In this document: in pieces, positions 1-8,556 of the stretch
Position numbering within the stretch: the first letter of the stretch is position 1
How the letters are laid out: every line of letters starts with the position of its first letter
The notes under the pieces: model-generated
Database searches by the model: none
Seen by the model: the letters and a program-made list of their open reading frames with translations, nothing else
Told to the model about the DNA's origin: nothing
Made by a program: the position numbers and the translations under genes
Assembly (NCBI RefSeq): GCF_039652435.2
Contig: NZ_CP190246.1
Span: 2,976,001 to 3,040,000 of the forward strand
DNA: 64,000 nucleotides
Source: Niabella insulamsoli
GTDB taxonomy: Bacteria; Bacteroidota; Bacteroidia; Chitinophagales; Chitinophagaceae
Direction: 5' to 3'

Positions 1-470
1 CCATTTTCTACTTTCCCATTGCTAAAAAACAGGTCGGTGGTTTGTGAGCTTTGATTAGCCGCCGTGTTAATGGCATAACCGATTTTATTAAAATCGGCGG
101 CGGCCAATAGTACCTGTTTCTGAGATTCAGCATTTTTAAACTGCTTCAGCTCCACATATTTGGGCTGGCCTCCTTTATTTGTAAAAGCAATCTTAAACAC
201 GCTGTTTTCCGCAAACAACACCTGTTCTGTTCCCTGCGCGGCTTGCTGAAACATTCCGGCTTTTGTAACCTGTAACTGAGAATCGGCCTTCGCCGCGTCC
301 AAACGCATAGCGGCCGTATCTAATTTGGGCTGCATCGCTTTCGCGATAGAGTCCTGGCGCGCCTGCTCTGCCTGGGCGGCCCGCTGTTGCCTTGAGTTAT
401 AGAAAAAATAGAAAAAGAAAAGTAAAGCTAAAAGGGAAAACCCGATGGCCGTATTACGATCAAACTTCAT
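1..470 (-). CDS. yidC: Membrane protein insertase YidC, N-terminal part (cut by window edge)
   Basis: The reverse strand reads an uninterrupted frame from the ATG at 468-470 to the window edge, giving 156 residues. It begins MKFDRNTAIGFSLLALLFFF, the typical start of Bacteroidota YidC: one N-terminal membrane segment (about residues 7-24), then a Gln/Ala/Lys-rich linker containing QDSIAKA, then the start of the periplasmic beta-sandwich domain (FAENSVFKIAFTNKGGQPKYVELK). YidC inserts and folds inner-membrane proteins with or without SecYEG. The catalytic five-helix core lies outside the window. Identification rests on the N-terminal pattern only, but this pattern is distinctive. Confidence 0.88.
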   Translation of the reverse strand, partial: MKFDRNTAIGFSLLALLFFFYFFYNSRQQRAAQAEQARQDSIAKAMQPKLDTAAMRLDAAKADSQLQVTKAGMFQQAAQGTEQVLFAENSVFKIAFTNKGGQPKYVELKQFKNAESQKQVLLAAADFNKIGYAINTAANQSSQTTDLFFSNGKVEN

Positions 471-601
471 TATAAACACTATTTTTTTACCCGAAGACCC
501 CCTTCGGAGAGGCGCAAAGATAAGTAATGTATAACAGGATCGTTATATTTTGGCAAAGTATTCAAAGGTTTAGAAAGGGTGTCGCCTGGCATTTTTTCGG
601 G

Positions 602-633
602 TTTGTGGATTGCCTATATAACTTATATTTATG
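602..633 (+). promoter_or_regulatory. Putative Bacteroidota-type promoter of the C1A protease gene
   Basis: TTTG at 602-605 is followed after 20 bases by TATTTATG at 626-633, close to the Bacteroidota pattern TTTG / 19-21 bp / TAnnTTTG with one mismatch in the -7 box. The start codon chosen for the protease (650) is 16 bases further on, which would give a short leader. Seen by eye only. Confidence 0.35.
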
Positions 634-649
634 GTCAAAAACCAAGCGT

Positions 650-2239
650 ATGCCCATAAGAATGACCGACGATCCGGAAGATCAGCAAAACGATTACAAT
701 AACGACCGTGGCGGTTCGTCCAACTCCTCGGGCGGTGGCGGCGGGTTATTTTCACTTTTGCCGCTATTGTTAAGCTTGTTTAAAGGAAAGGGGATCATTG
801 TTCTCCTCGTCGCAGGAGCAGCCCTATGGTTTTTCATGGGAAAAGGTGGTGGCGGTTGCGGCAATATGAATATTGCGGATGTGGCCCGGCAGGCTTTTTC
901 CCAAAGCGGTTATAGCTACAACCCGGACGAATTTAATAAAGCTTCTATTTATGAAGGCCTGGAAGATGATCCGAATAAAAATCCACTGCCGGAAGCAGTT
1001 TCTCTGCTGCGCTTTGCGCCTCGCCGCGGCGATCAGGGTGCGCAGGGCAGTTGCGTAGCCTGGAGCAGCGCTTATGCCGCACAAACGATTCTTACCGCTG
1101 CCGCCACCGGCAACGACCCGAACAGCATCGCCTTTAGCCCATCTTACCTGTACAATCAGATTCGATTGGGAAATGATTGCCAGGGCTCATATATACAGAA
1201 AGCCATGGAAGCCATGAAAGTCAACGGTGGCGTGGCTATAAGCCAATTTCCCTACACGGACCAAAGCTGTAGCAACACCCCCGGCGGCGCCACTATCCAG
1301 ATGGGCCGGCAAAACACGATTCACGGTTTTACCAGGTTGACGGAAGGCGATAACCTCAATCAGATCAGTGTGAGAGCGGTGAAAGAACATTTATCGAAAG
1401 ACGCACCTGTTGTAATTGGAATGATGGTGGGCGAAAGTTTTATGCAGGGAATGATGGGCAAAGATTTGTGGCAGCCACAAGGCATCGACCAGTCGCAGGT
1501 GGGCATGGGCGGCCACGCCATGTGCGTTATCGGATATGACGACAGAAAATACGGCGGCGCCTTCCAGATTATGAACAGCTGGTCGCCGCAATGGGGCAAC
1601 AATGGTATTGCTTGGGTGAGATACCGCGACTTTAAACAATACGTAAGGGAGGCTTATGGCATCGACCCGCTGCCCAAAACCGCCGCTGTTGCAGCCCAGC
1701 CGTTGGAGTGCAGCATCGGGCTGGTCGATAATGTTACGCGGCAGTATATCAAACTAAAGTCGGCGGGAAATAACAGTTTTCAAACCGTCAACCCAATTGC
1801 AGTCGGCACTCGCTTCAAGATGGAGGTTAAAAACGCTACACCCTGCTATATTTACATCTTTGGGCAGGAAACGGATGGCAGCAGCTATGTATTGTTTCCT
1901 TACTTGAAACCTGGTGAAAGTAAATCCAAACATGCGCCTTATTGCGGCATTACGGGCTATCGTCTGTTTCCAAAAGCTCAATCGATGGAAGCCGACAATA
2001 TTGGCAACAGGGATTATATCGCCATTATCACAAGTAAAAAAGAACTTAGTTACAACCTGGTGAATGAGGCCATTAGCAATAGCCAGCAGGCTTCATTTGC
2101 CGGAAAGGTAAACGATGCCCTGCGGGGAACGGCTGTGACGGCAAGCCAAACAGCCGGCGCCGAAGGCAATGTTTATTTTAAAGTCAACGCCAACAACAAC
2201 CAGGCAGTGGCGACAATTGTAGCTTTCGATAAAAAGTAG
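650..2239 (+). CDS. Membrane-anchored papain-like (C1A) cysteine protease
   Basis: A 529-residue protein from ATG 650; the frame stays open upstream to 527, but that stretch looks non-coding and a promoter-like element lies inside it. Residues 20-35 are Ser/Gly/Asn-rich, and a hydrophobic stretch follows (about 34-65, FSLLPLLLSLF then IIVLLVAGAALWFFMG), suggesting a membrane anchor. The peptidase domain shows the C1A triad: Cys135 in QGSCVAW, His289 in GGHAMCVIGYDD and Asn309 in IMNSWSPQWG. A C-terminal region of about 190 residues (from about 340) resembles the beta-sandwich DUF4384-type domain found behind such proteases (FKMEVKNATPCYIYIF, VLFPYLKPGES). The substrate is unknown. It is divergent from yidC and ends at a shared terminator. 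Confidence 0.85.
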   Translation: MPIRMTDDPEDQQNDYNNDRGGSSNSSGGGGGLFSLLPLLLSLFKGKGIIVLLVAGAALWFFMGKGGGGCGNMNIADVARQAFSQSGYSYNPDEFNKASIYEGLEDDPNKNPLPEAVSLLRFAPRRGDQGAQGSCVAWSSAYAAQTILTAAATGNDPNSIAFSPSYLYNQIRLGNDCQGSYIQKAMEAMKVNGGVAISQFPYTDQSCSNTPGGATIQMGRQNTIHGFTRLTEGDNLNQISVRAVKEHLSKDAPVVIGMMVGESFMQGMMGKDLWQPQGIDQSQVGMGGHAMCVIGYDDRKYGGAFQIMNSWSPQWGNNGIAWVRYRDFKQYVREAYGIDPLPKTAAVAAQPLECSIGLVDNVTRQYIKLKSAGNNSFQTVNPIAVGTRFKMEVKNATPCYIYIFGQETDGSSYVLFPYLKPGESKSKHAPYCGITGYRLFPKAQSMEADNIGNRDYIAIITSKKELSYNLVNEAISNSQQASFAGKVNDALRGTAVTASQTAGAEGNVYFKVNANNNQAVATIVAFDKK

Positions 2240-2243
2240 GCAT

Positions 2244-2282
2244 AAAAAAACAGAAGGCTTATTGCTAACCTTCTGTTTTTTC
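2244..2282. terminator. Bidirectional intrinsic terminator
   Basis: A perfect inverted repeat of about 13 bases (AAAAACAGAAGG / CCTTCTGTTTTT, arms 2245-2257 and 2269-2281) with an 11-base loop lies between two convergent genes. It has an A-run on its left and a T-run on its right, so it can end transcription from both sides. Confidence 0.85.
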
Positions 2283-2297
2283 ATTCAAATTATAATC

Positions 2298-2795
2298 TTA
2301 ATTTTTCTGGAACTGATAAACGACATAAACCGTTTTTCCTTCAAACTGAATGGGGCTTCTCGCCTCAAATGAGCTCTCATTGAAATTGGTTACTTCCAAA
2401 GAATAACCTTCTTCAACGTGTTTAGAATCACTTTTTTTCACGCCATCCATGCGTTTAAAATTGAACAAGGTGGTTCCGCCGTTTACACGCTGCGACCAAA
2501 GAATTTGCCTGGCACCGCCAGCGCAGTCGCCACCACCATTAATTGTGTAAGATCCGTAGCCGTTATTCGGCAACACCCACTGGCTGCCTTCAAAACAGTT
2601 TAAAGCCACGTCATCAAAAGCGGTAACATTGACTTTTCCATCAACGCCTTCCAGGTGTGCGGAAGTGATGGTCCAATTCCCTTTGAAGTCCTTCCGCGGC
2701 GCGATCGGCGCATTTTTACCGGAGGAACAGGAAATCACGAACATAGTAGTGACAAATAAAAAGGCGAGGGCGGTTAAGTTTCTGTTTTTGTTCAT
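2298..2795 (-). CDS. Small lipocalin-like lipoprotein
   Basis: A 165-residue protein with a lipoprotein signal peptide ending in the lipobox VISC (Cys23), then a linker and a beta-rich domain beginning FKGNWTITSAHLEG. That opening (a G-x-W near the start of a small beta-barrel) is the pattern of Bacteroidota lipocalin-like lipoproteins. It has two later cysteines (FEG-preceding Cys and GGGDCAGG) that could form a disulfide. Probably anchored in the outer membrane or facing the periplasm. Ligand unknown. It is a single gene, convergent with the C1A protease, and not obviously linked to the glycan genes. Confidence 0.7.
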   Translation of the reverse strand: MNKNRNLTALAFLFVTTMFVISCSSGKNAPIAPRKDFKGNWTITSAHLEGVDGKVNVTAFDDVALNCFEGSQWVLPNNGYGSYTINGGGDCAGGARQILWSQRVNGGTTLFNFKRMDGVKKSDSKHVEEGYSLEVTNFNESSFEARSPIQFEGKTVYVVYQFQKN

Positions 2796-3044
2796 GTTAT
2801 TTTCATTTTAAAATTCTAAAGGAGCAATTGCAATGCCAAACTAAATCCTTGACGAAGGGTTTAAATTAAAGGTTGTAAAAGAGCTCTCGCATAAAAGGCC
2901 GACATCATACCTGATATTTTTTTAATAAGACATTTGGTTGGATTTCAGGTTTTTGTTGCCTCCCAACAAAATTAGTGAGCGAATTATGTAAAATTCGGTA
3001 CGACTTTGGTTTGCATTTTTATATGAAAAACAAAATTCACCCCT

Positions 3045-3407
3045 ATGATTAGCCAAATAGATAAAGTACCAGAAAATGTTATCGCTTTTAGGGCTTCAGG
3101 AAATGTAGAATTACAGGATTTCACCTCCACTCAAATTCCAGCAATTAACGAATTTGTAAAAAATCACGAAAACTTCAATTACCTACTTTTCTTAGAAAAT
3201 GACCTGAATAATTTTTCATTAAAATGGTGGATGAAATCTTTGTGGATGGTGGTGAGAGACTGGACCACATGGAATAAATGCGCCATCATTAGTAATATCG
3301 ACACCACAAAAATTTCTAACACCGAGTCTTGGAAAGAGTTGCCTGATCAATTGCGCATCTATCCCCTTGAGCAATCGGATGAAGCGGTAAGATGGCTAAA
3401 AAGCTGA
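3045..3407 (+). CDS. SpoIIAA-like (STAS/SEC14-type) cytoplasmic protein
   Basis: A 120-residue soluble protein. The pattern VIAFRASGNVELQDF near the start, the FNYLLFLENDLNNF strand and the WTTWNKCAIISN segment followed by a charged C-terminus (SDEAVRWLKS) match the SpoIIAA-like family, whose fold is shared with STAS and SEC14 domains. No catalytic residues are expected and the role in these small stand-alone proteins is not known. It has no signal peptide or membrane segment. It is monocistronic, convergent with the fucosidase gene that ends 14 bases downstream. Confidence 0.7.
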   Translation: MISQIDKVPENVIAFRASGNVELQDFTSTQIPAINEFVKNHENFNYLLFLENDLNNFSLKWWMKSLWMVVRDWTTWNKCAIISNIDTTKISNTESWKELPDQLRIYPLEQSDEAVRWLKS

Positions 3408-3420
3408 CAAATTCATCCAA

Positions 3421-4713
3421 TTAAAACACCGGGATCGTTATTGCGCTTTTGTCTAATTCTAATACCACCGTATAAGGAATGTCAGCGTCCTTATCCACAG
3501 GTATTTTAATCCACTCTTTGTCCTCTTCCCATTTTACCGGGCCGCCACCCAAGCGATAAGCTTTTACTATTTTCCTATCCGGGATTTGGAGCAAACCGAT
3601 GGTCGTTGTGTCCGTGTTCAGTATATGAACAAAAAGCTTATTTCCCTTTCTCGTCGTTGCAAAATCATCATTTGGCGTGTAGGGGCCACCTTTCGTTCCG
3701 TATACCGAAGAGCCATTGATTCGAAGCCAGTCGCCAATTTCAGCCAGGCGTTCGATTTGCCGCTGCTCTATTCTCCCATCCGGCATCGGGCCTACATTTA
3801 GCAACAGGTTGCCATTACCACCCACGGTTTTTAATAAAATAGCAAGACATTCTTTCAACGATTTCATTTGATCATTGGGCTTCCAGGCCCACTGTTTACA
3901 AATGGTAAAACAACTTTCCCAGGGCATTTCCATATTCAATTTTCCTACTACCTGCTCTGGCGTATCATAATCGCCCACCATTTTTGAAGGATCAATTTTT
4001 TTATTTGCCATAGCAGCAAACTCTTTACCCAACCGGTTATTGGTAATAATCTCCGGCTTAAGCGCATGAAGGTAATCGTAAATTTCTTTGCCCAGCTTAT
4101 CATTCCATGGCGCTTCCCATTGGCCGTCAAACCAGAACATAAAAGGATCGTAGAGATCAATTAATTCCTTCAGTTGTTTTTTCATGTAGGTGACATAACG
4201 CGCCATATTGGACTTCGGATCTACTTTACCTTTTGTAATGTGAATGGGATAATCGGGATGATACCAATCCAACACAGAGTAATAAATGCAAAACCGGATA
4301 CCGGCTTTATCGCAGGCTTTTTTTAATGCACCAACAACATCCACCTTGAAAGGCGTCTGCATGATGTTGTAGTCGGTAAAGCGGGTTGGCCACAGACAAA
4401 ATCCATCATGATGGCGGGCTGTAATAGTTAGATATTTCATACCCGCATTTTTTGCGGCCGCCACCCATGCATCCGCGTCAAAGAGCACCGGATTGAATTC
4501 TTTGTATAAATTGTCGTAGGCTTCTACCGGCACTTCCCGGCCCCTGCTCCATCCTATTTCGGTGCCACGCAACGCCACCGGCCCCCAGTGAATAAACATG
4601 CCAAACCGGTCTTCCATAAACGATTGGAGGCTTTTTGTTTTAGAATTTTGCGCCGTTACCACAAGGCTAAGGAGACCGCACATGATCGCTATTATAATTT
4701 TAGAAAATCTCAT
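3421..4713 (-). CDS. Secreted alpha-L-fucosidase, family GH29
   Basis: A 430-residue enzyme with a Sec signal peptide (about residues 1-21, cleavage after VVTAQ). GH29 hallmarks are in order: FGMFIHWG (37-44), HHDGFCLW (101-108), and MFWFDGQWE with Asp196 as the likely nucleophile. The protein has the usual single catalytic barrel plus a short C-terminal beta-domain; no carbohydrate-binding module is visible. It should release terminal L-fucose from glycans in the periplasm. It is the last gene of a four-gene operon (dehydrogenase, dehydratase, symporter, fucosidase) that together make, import and oxidise fucose. The linkage specificity and the acid/base residue cannot be told from sequence here. 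Confidence 0.93.
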   Translation of the reverse strand: MRFSKIIIAIMCGLLSLVVTAQNSKTKSLQSFMEDRFGMFIHWGPVALRGTEIGWSRGREVPVEAYDNLYKEFNPVLFDADAWVAAAKNAGMKYLTITARHHDGFCLWPTRFTDYNIMQTPFKVDVVGALKKACDKAGIRFCIYYSVLDWYHPDYPIHITKGKVDPKSNMARYVTYMKKQLKELIDLYDPFMFWFDGQWEAPWNDKLGKEIYDYLHALKPEIITNNRLGKEFAAMANKKIDPSKMVGDYDTPEQVVGKLNMEMPWESCFTICKQWAWKPNDQMKSLKECLAILLKTVGGNGNLLLNVGPMPDGRIEQRQIERLAEIGDWLRINGSSVYGTKGGPYTPNDDFATTRKGNKLFVHILNTDTTTIGLLQIPDRKIVKAYRLGGGPVKWEEDKEWIKIPVDKDADIPYTVVLELDKSAITIPVF

Positions 4714-4727
4714 GATTTTACATTTTG

Positions 4728-6380
4728 TTATTTAAATAAAATATATAATATCACCATAATGATCACCAATAACAGGGATAACCATTTGTAATTACCCAGG
4801 CCGCGCCAACCCGGCGCTTGCAACGGTTCGGCCCATGACTTCCAATAAAGCGTGCTGCTTTCGGCCGTATGCTTTACGGGGTGTAGGAAAGAAAAAATGA
4901 CCTGCATGAACACACAAGCACAAAAAAGATAAAACGCCATCATCATAAATGGAATGTTGCCGATAAATGTTTTTTGCCCTCCTATTTTACTGATCAGAAA
5001 AACCGAAACGCCCAGCAACGAACCTAACCAAAGCGTGTACTGTGCTGCCTTAGCCGACGCGCGTTTCCAAAAAACACCTAAAAGAAATACACATGTAATC
5101 GGCGGCGCGATATGAGCAATCACATCGTTGATGCCCTCAAACAAACTGGTGTAACGATTGAGCAAAGGCAACAAGGCCAGCGAAAGCGCGAGCGCCGCAC
5201 CAGCGGTATAACGCCCAACAGCCACCAGCCTATTATCACTGGCCTCAGGCTTAAAACGTTTATATAAATCATAGCTCGCTAAAGTGCCGATTGAATTCAG
5301 CGCTCCTGCGATCTGGCTCATCAGCCCCGAAAGCAGGGCGGCCACTAAAACACCCACCAGCCCTTTGGGCACCAATTGCTGAATCATTAAAGTGTAAATA
5401 CCTTTTGAGTCAGGTATCATTTTTCCATTGAAATCGATCAGCGGCAGACTGCTCAAATCCAGAGATCCGGTTTTATAAAGTGTGTAGGCAAACAAACCGG
5501 GCATTACGAAAATGAAGACGGGCAATATTTTTATAAACCCACAAAATAAAGCGCCTACCCGCGCATGATTTTCATCTTTGGCGCCAAGGGTTCGTTGCAC
5601 AATCGTTTGGTCGGCACACCAATACCAAATGCCCAAAACCGGATATCCTAAAAACACCGCAAGCCAGCTCATTCCGCTTGCATCGCCGACGGGGCGGATC
5701 ATACTTATTTTATCCAGCTCTTGTTGTTGCGAAAGCACGTTCACCATCTCTGCCCAGCCGCCTACTTTGTCCCATGAAAAATAAGTGATAATAAAAGCGC
5801 CCGCAATCAGTACAATGCTTTGCACCGTTTCCGTAACCACCACCGCTCTCAGCCCGCCCACAATTGTATAAACCCCGGTTAGAAAAGAGATAACAATAAC
5901 GCTCACATACATATCAATTCCAAAAAGCGTTTCGAGTACGATGCCGCCGGCTAAAAAAGAAAAAGCTATGTGAATAATAATGGCCGAGACAATCGAGATG
6001 ATGGCCAGCCAGTCGCGACAGGCTTTATTATATCTTTTTTCCAGAAAATCGGGCAGCGTTGACACGCCGGATTTAATATAAAAAGGAACGAAAAAGAGGC
6101 TCAGCAAGATAAGCGTCAACACAGCCATCCATTCAAAATTCCCATTGAGCAACCCTGTATCAAAGCCGCTCTGCGCGAGGCTTACCAGGTGAATACAGGA
6201 AATATTGGTCGCGAAAAGAGCCAGGCCGATCATTGGCCAGCGCAATGTTTTGCCGGCCAAAAAATATTCTTTACTTCCCGTTGTGCCTGCGCTTTTGCGG
6301 CGCGCCGACCAAAGCCCTATAAAAACGATCAGCAATATATATGCAATGGAAATAGCAATATCAATCGTAGAAATCATCAT
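4728..6380 (-). CDS. Sodium:solute symporter (SSS family), probable L-fucose importer
   Basis: A 550-residue polytopic inner-membrane protein with many hydrophobic segments from residue 8 to the C-terminus, typical of SSS (SGLT-like) sugar symporters of 13-14 helices. Recognisable blocks are the N-terminal helix followed by EYFLAGKTLRWPMIGLALFATNIS, the VYTIVGGLRAVVVTETVQS block and the DQTIVQRTLGAKD block. It lies 28 bases after the L-fuconate dehydratase gene and 14 before the fucosidase, so transport of L-fucose (or a related 6-deoxysugar) is inferred from context; the family also carries galactose, glucose, sialic acid and others. Confidence 0.88.
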   Translation of the reverse strand: MMISTIDIAISIAYILLIVFIGLWSARRKSAGTTGSKEYFLAGKTLRWPMIGLALFATNISCIHLVSLAQSGFDTGLLNGNFEWMAVLTLILLSLFFVPFYIKSGVSTLPDFLEKRYNKACRDWLAIISIVSAIIIHIAFSFLAGGIVLETLFGIDMYVSVIVISFLTGVYTIVGGLRAVVVTETVQSIVLIAGAFIITYFSWDKVGGWAEMVNVLSQQQELDKISMIRPVGDASGMSWLAVFLGYPVLGIWYWCADQTIVQRTLGAKDENHARVGALFCGFIKILPVFIFVMPGLFAYTLYKTGSLDLSSLPLIDFNGKMIPDSKGIYTLMIQQLVPKGLVGVLVAALLSGLMSQIAGALNSIGTLASYDLYKRFKPEASDNRLVAVGRYTAGAALALSLALLPLLNRYTSLFEGINDVIAHIAPPITCVFLLGVFWKRASAKAAQYTLWLGSLLGVSVFLISKIGGQKTFIGNIPFMMMAFYLFCACVFMQVIFSFLHPVKHTAESSTLYWKSWAEPLQAPGWRGLGNYKWLSLLLVIIMVILYILFK

Positions 6381-6408
6381 TTTTTATTAGGTTAAAAATG
6401 AAACAGGT

Positions 6409-7632
6409 TCACGGCACCAGATCGCAACTGCTGCCGGGCTCCTGTGGCGTCTTATAAACGCCGTCTTTGACAACAACCGGATGCCTGAAATACTTTTGAA
6501 GATGAGGGATATGTTCCAGGAACAGCGCTTCATGCCCCATCGCAATATGATTGAACAGTACGAGGTGCTGATGCAATTGCCCCATGTCGCCTACATGAGG
6601 AACTACTGGCACACCAAATTTTTTGCACAACAAGCTTATCGTAATAAACTCGCTCACGCCACCTACCCTGACCGCATCCGCCTGGATAAAAGCAGCGCTC
6701 CCTGTTTGAATATAATTTTTAAAAACAATGCGGTTTGGTACATGTTCACCTAATGCCAGCTTTAGCGGAGCAATAGCATCCGCCAACGTTTTATGCGCCA
6801 GTATATCATCAGGATGTGTAGGCTCTTCAATCCAATATGGATTCATTTGCTTAAGATCTGTACAAATATTAATGGCCTGCGGCAGGGTCCATTGCTGATT
6901 TGCATCGAGCATTACTTTGACATCATCGCCTGCTGTGTCGCGGACGATTTGCGCACGCCTGATATCGCGGAGCGGATCGGCCGAACCCACTTTCAGTTTC
7001 ATCGCAGTGAAGCCCTGATCGAGCGCTATCTTACAATTGGCCCTGACCTTTTCATCATCATAGTTAAACCAACCTACCGATGTGTCATAGCCGGGATACC
7101 CCTGATCGAGAATCGATTCGCGATGCGCCTGCGTGGGCTTTTGTGCCGCCAGTAGGGCGATGGCCTCTTCTTTTGTAAGCACATCTTCCAGGTAGCTAAG
7201 GTCGAGCGTATTTACGATTTCCTGCGGGGAAAGCGTTATCAATAATTTCCATAAAGGCCAACCGCGCTTTTTCGCCCAAAGGTCAAAACAGGCATTTGTT
7301 ACGCTCGCTAAACCCAAATGAACAACACCTTTATGCGGGCCAAGCCAGCGAAATTGCTGCTCATTGGCGCTTGTGTTAAACCAGGAGCCAAAATTTTGCA
7401 TTACCTCTTCAATATCTTTTCCAATGAGCGATTGCGCGTAAAATTTTGCCGCTTCACAAACGAGTTCGTTACCGGCGCCCACCGTAAACGCAAGCCCCGA
7501 CGACGAAACCCCATCGTCCGTAGTAAGTAAGGTTTGCGCATAAGAATACACCGGATCTTTATGAATCGCATCGCTCCCCGACCCTCCGGTCAAAGGATAT
7601 CTCCTGTCGGCAATTTCAAATTTTTTAATCAT
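6409..7632 (-). CDS. L-fuconate dehydratase (enolase superfamily)
   Basis: A 407-residue enzyme. The open frame runs further upstream, but the extra residues read through the dehydrogenase gene; ATG 7632 overlaps its stop codon (ATGA), showing translational coupling. The mandelate-racemase-type enolase layout is clear: Lys212/Lys214 in MKLKV, metal ligands Asp243 (MLDAN), Glu269 (WIEEP) and Glu296 (LGEH), and catalytic His346 in VVPHVGDMGQ. The pattern PHVGDMGQLHQHLVLFNHIAMG matches L-fuconate dehydratases (relatives of human ENOSF1) rather than galactarate or mandelate enzymes. It converts L-fuconate to 2-keto-3-deoxy-L-fuconate. The enzymes for later steps are not in the window. Confidence 0.87.
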   Translation of the reverse strand: MIKKFEIADRRYPLTGGSGSDAIHKDPVYSYAQTLLTTDDGVSSSGLAFTVGAGNELVCEAAKFYAQSLIGKDIEEVMQNFGSWFNTSANEQQFRWLGPHKGVVHLGLASVTNACFDLWAKKRGWPLWKLLITLSPQEIVNTLDLSYLEDVLTKEEAIALLAAQKPTQAHRESILDQGYPGYDTSVGWFNYDDEKVRANCKIALDQGFTAMKLKVGSADPLRDIRRAQIVRDTAGDDVKVMLDANQQWTLPQAINICTDLKQMNPYWIEEPTHPDDILAHKTLADAIAPLKLALGEHVPNRIVFKNYIQTGSAAFIQADAVRVGGVSEFITISLLCKKFGVPVVPHVGDMGQLHQHLVLFNHIAMGHEALFLEHIPHLQKYFRHPVVVKDGVYKTPQEPGSSCDLVP

Positions 7633-8429
7633 CTTTTCTCTATCTGTTTTATGAAAGCGTCCTGGTCGATTCCGCGACGGTAGCCCAGTTCGGCGCCACC
7701 ACTTACAGGCAAAATGCAGCCCGTAATAAAAGCGGCTTTGTCCGAAGCCAAAAAGACGCACGCGTCGGCAATAACATCTCCTTCGGGGCAGTAACCGAGC
7801 ACATGGATATGATCGAGATAAGTTTCTATCGTTTCTGAATTGGGCTGTTCATTGCTCCATTCTTTCAACATCGACGTCCACACGCCGGCAGGCGCTACAG
7901 CATTAACACGAATGCCAAATTTGGCGTAGTCGAGCGCCATTGATTTTGTCATTGCGTTCACCGCACCCTTTGTCGCTGTATAGGCGGCATGCAGTTCCTG
8001 CCCGATTTCGCCAACCAAACTCGACGTGTTGATAATACAGCCCTTAGTTTTTTTAAGATATTCAATACCGTGCACAGTGGTATGATAAATGCCTTTGATA
8101 TTCACCTGCATCAGGCGATCAAACTCTTGTTCCGTAGTCAGGTGTAACGGCGCTGAAGGATGTGCAATTCCTGCATTATTGTGGATAATATCAATGCGCC
8201 CAAAAGTTTGAATCGCTGTCTGGATAGCTGCTTTCACCGCCGCTGCGTCTGCTACATCTCCCGTGATTCCGATGCTATTCGCGCCGAGCTCCGTCGCAAT
8301 AATTTCAGGTGTTTCCGGCTCGATGGCCATGACCGCTAATTTTGCGCCGTTGGCGGCGTAAGCGCGGGCACAGCAAAGTCCAATTCCCATTGAGCCGCCG
8401 GTTAGAAATACGATTTTATTTTTTAGCAT
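7629..8429 (-). CDS. Short-chain dehydrogenase, probable L-fucose dehydrogenase
   Basis: A 266-residue classical SDR. It shows the cofactor motif TGGSMGIG (10-17), NNAG (84-87), a catalytic Ser in NTSS (136-137), and Tyr150/Lys154 in YTATK. First gene of the fucose operon and overlapping the dehydratase gene by four bases. In the non-phosphorylated fucose pathway an SDR oxidises L-fucose to the lactone, and a second SDR oxidises 2-keto-3-deoxy-L-fuconate; only one is here and sequence does not decide between the two roles. Glu37 in the region after the second strand (MAIEPE) does not settle NAD versus NADP use. Confidence 0.85.
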   Translation of the reverse strand: MLKNKIVFLTGGSMGIGLCCARAYAANGAKLAVMAIEPETPEIIATELGANSIGITGDVADAAAVKAAIQTAIQTFGRIDIIHNNAGIAHPSAPLHLTTEQEFDRLMQVNIKGIYHTTVHGIEYLKKTKGCIINTSSLVGEIGQELHAAYTATKGAVNAMTKSMALDYAKFGIRVNAVAPAGVWTSMLKEWSNEQPNSETIETYLDHIHVLGYCPEGDVIADACVFLASDKAAFITGCILPVSGGAELGYRRGIDQDAFIKQIEKR

Positions 8430-8556
8430 AATCCTGTTTGTAAAAAGGACTGTAAAAATACCATGGACAGGTTTTGCAGGTATGGAGTATTGTCGCCTTT
8501 ATATGGATTATACTATGGTGGAAGAAAAAAGCAGTACATTAGTATCTGATTTTGCA

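Noticed and set aside
527..649. Upstream extension of the C1A protease frame
   Set aside because: It overlaps a promoter-like element and reads as unlikely protein; the ATG at 650 fits better.
7633..7761. N-terminal extension of the L-fuconate dehydratase frame
   Set aside because: It lies inside the dehydrogenase gene in another frame; ATG 7632 overlaps the stop codon and gives the normal family start.
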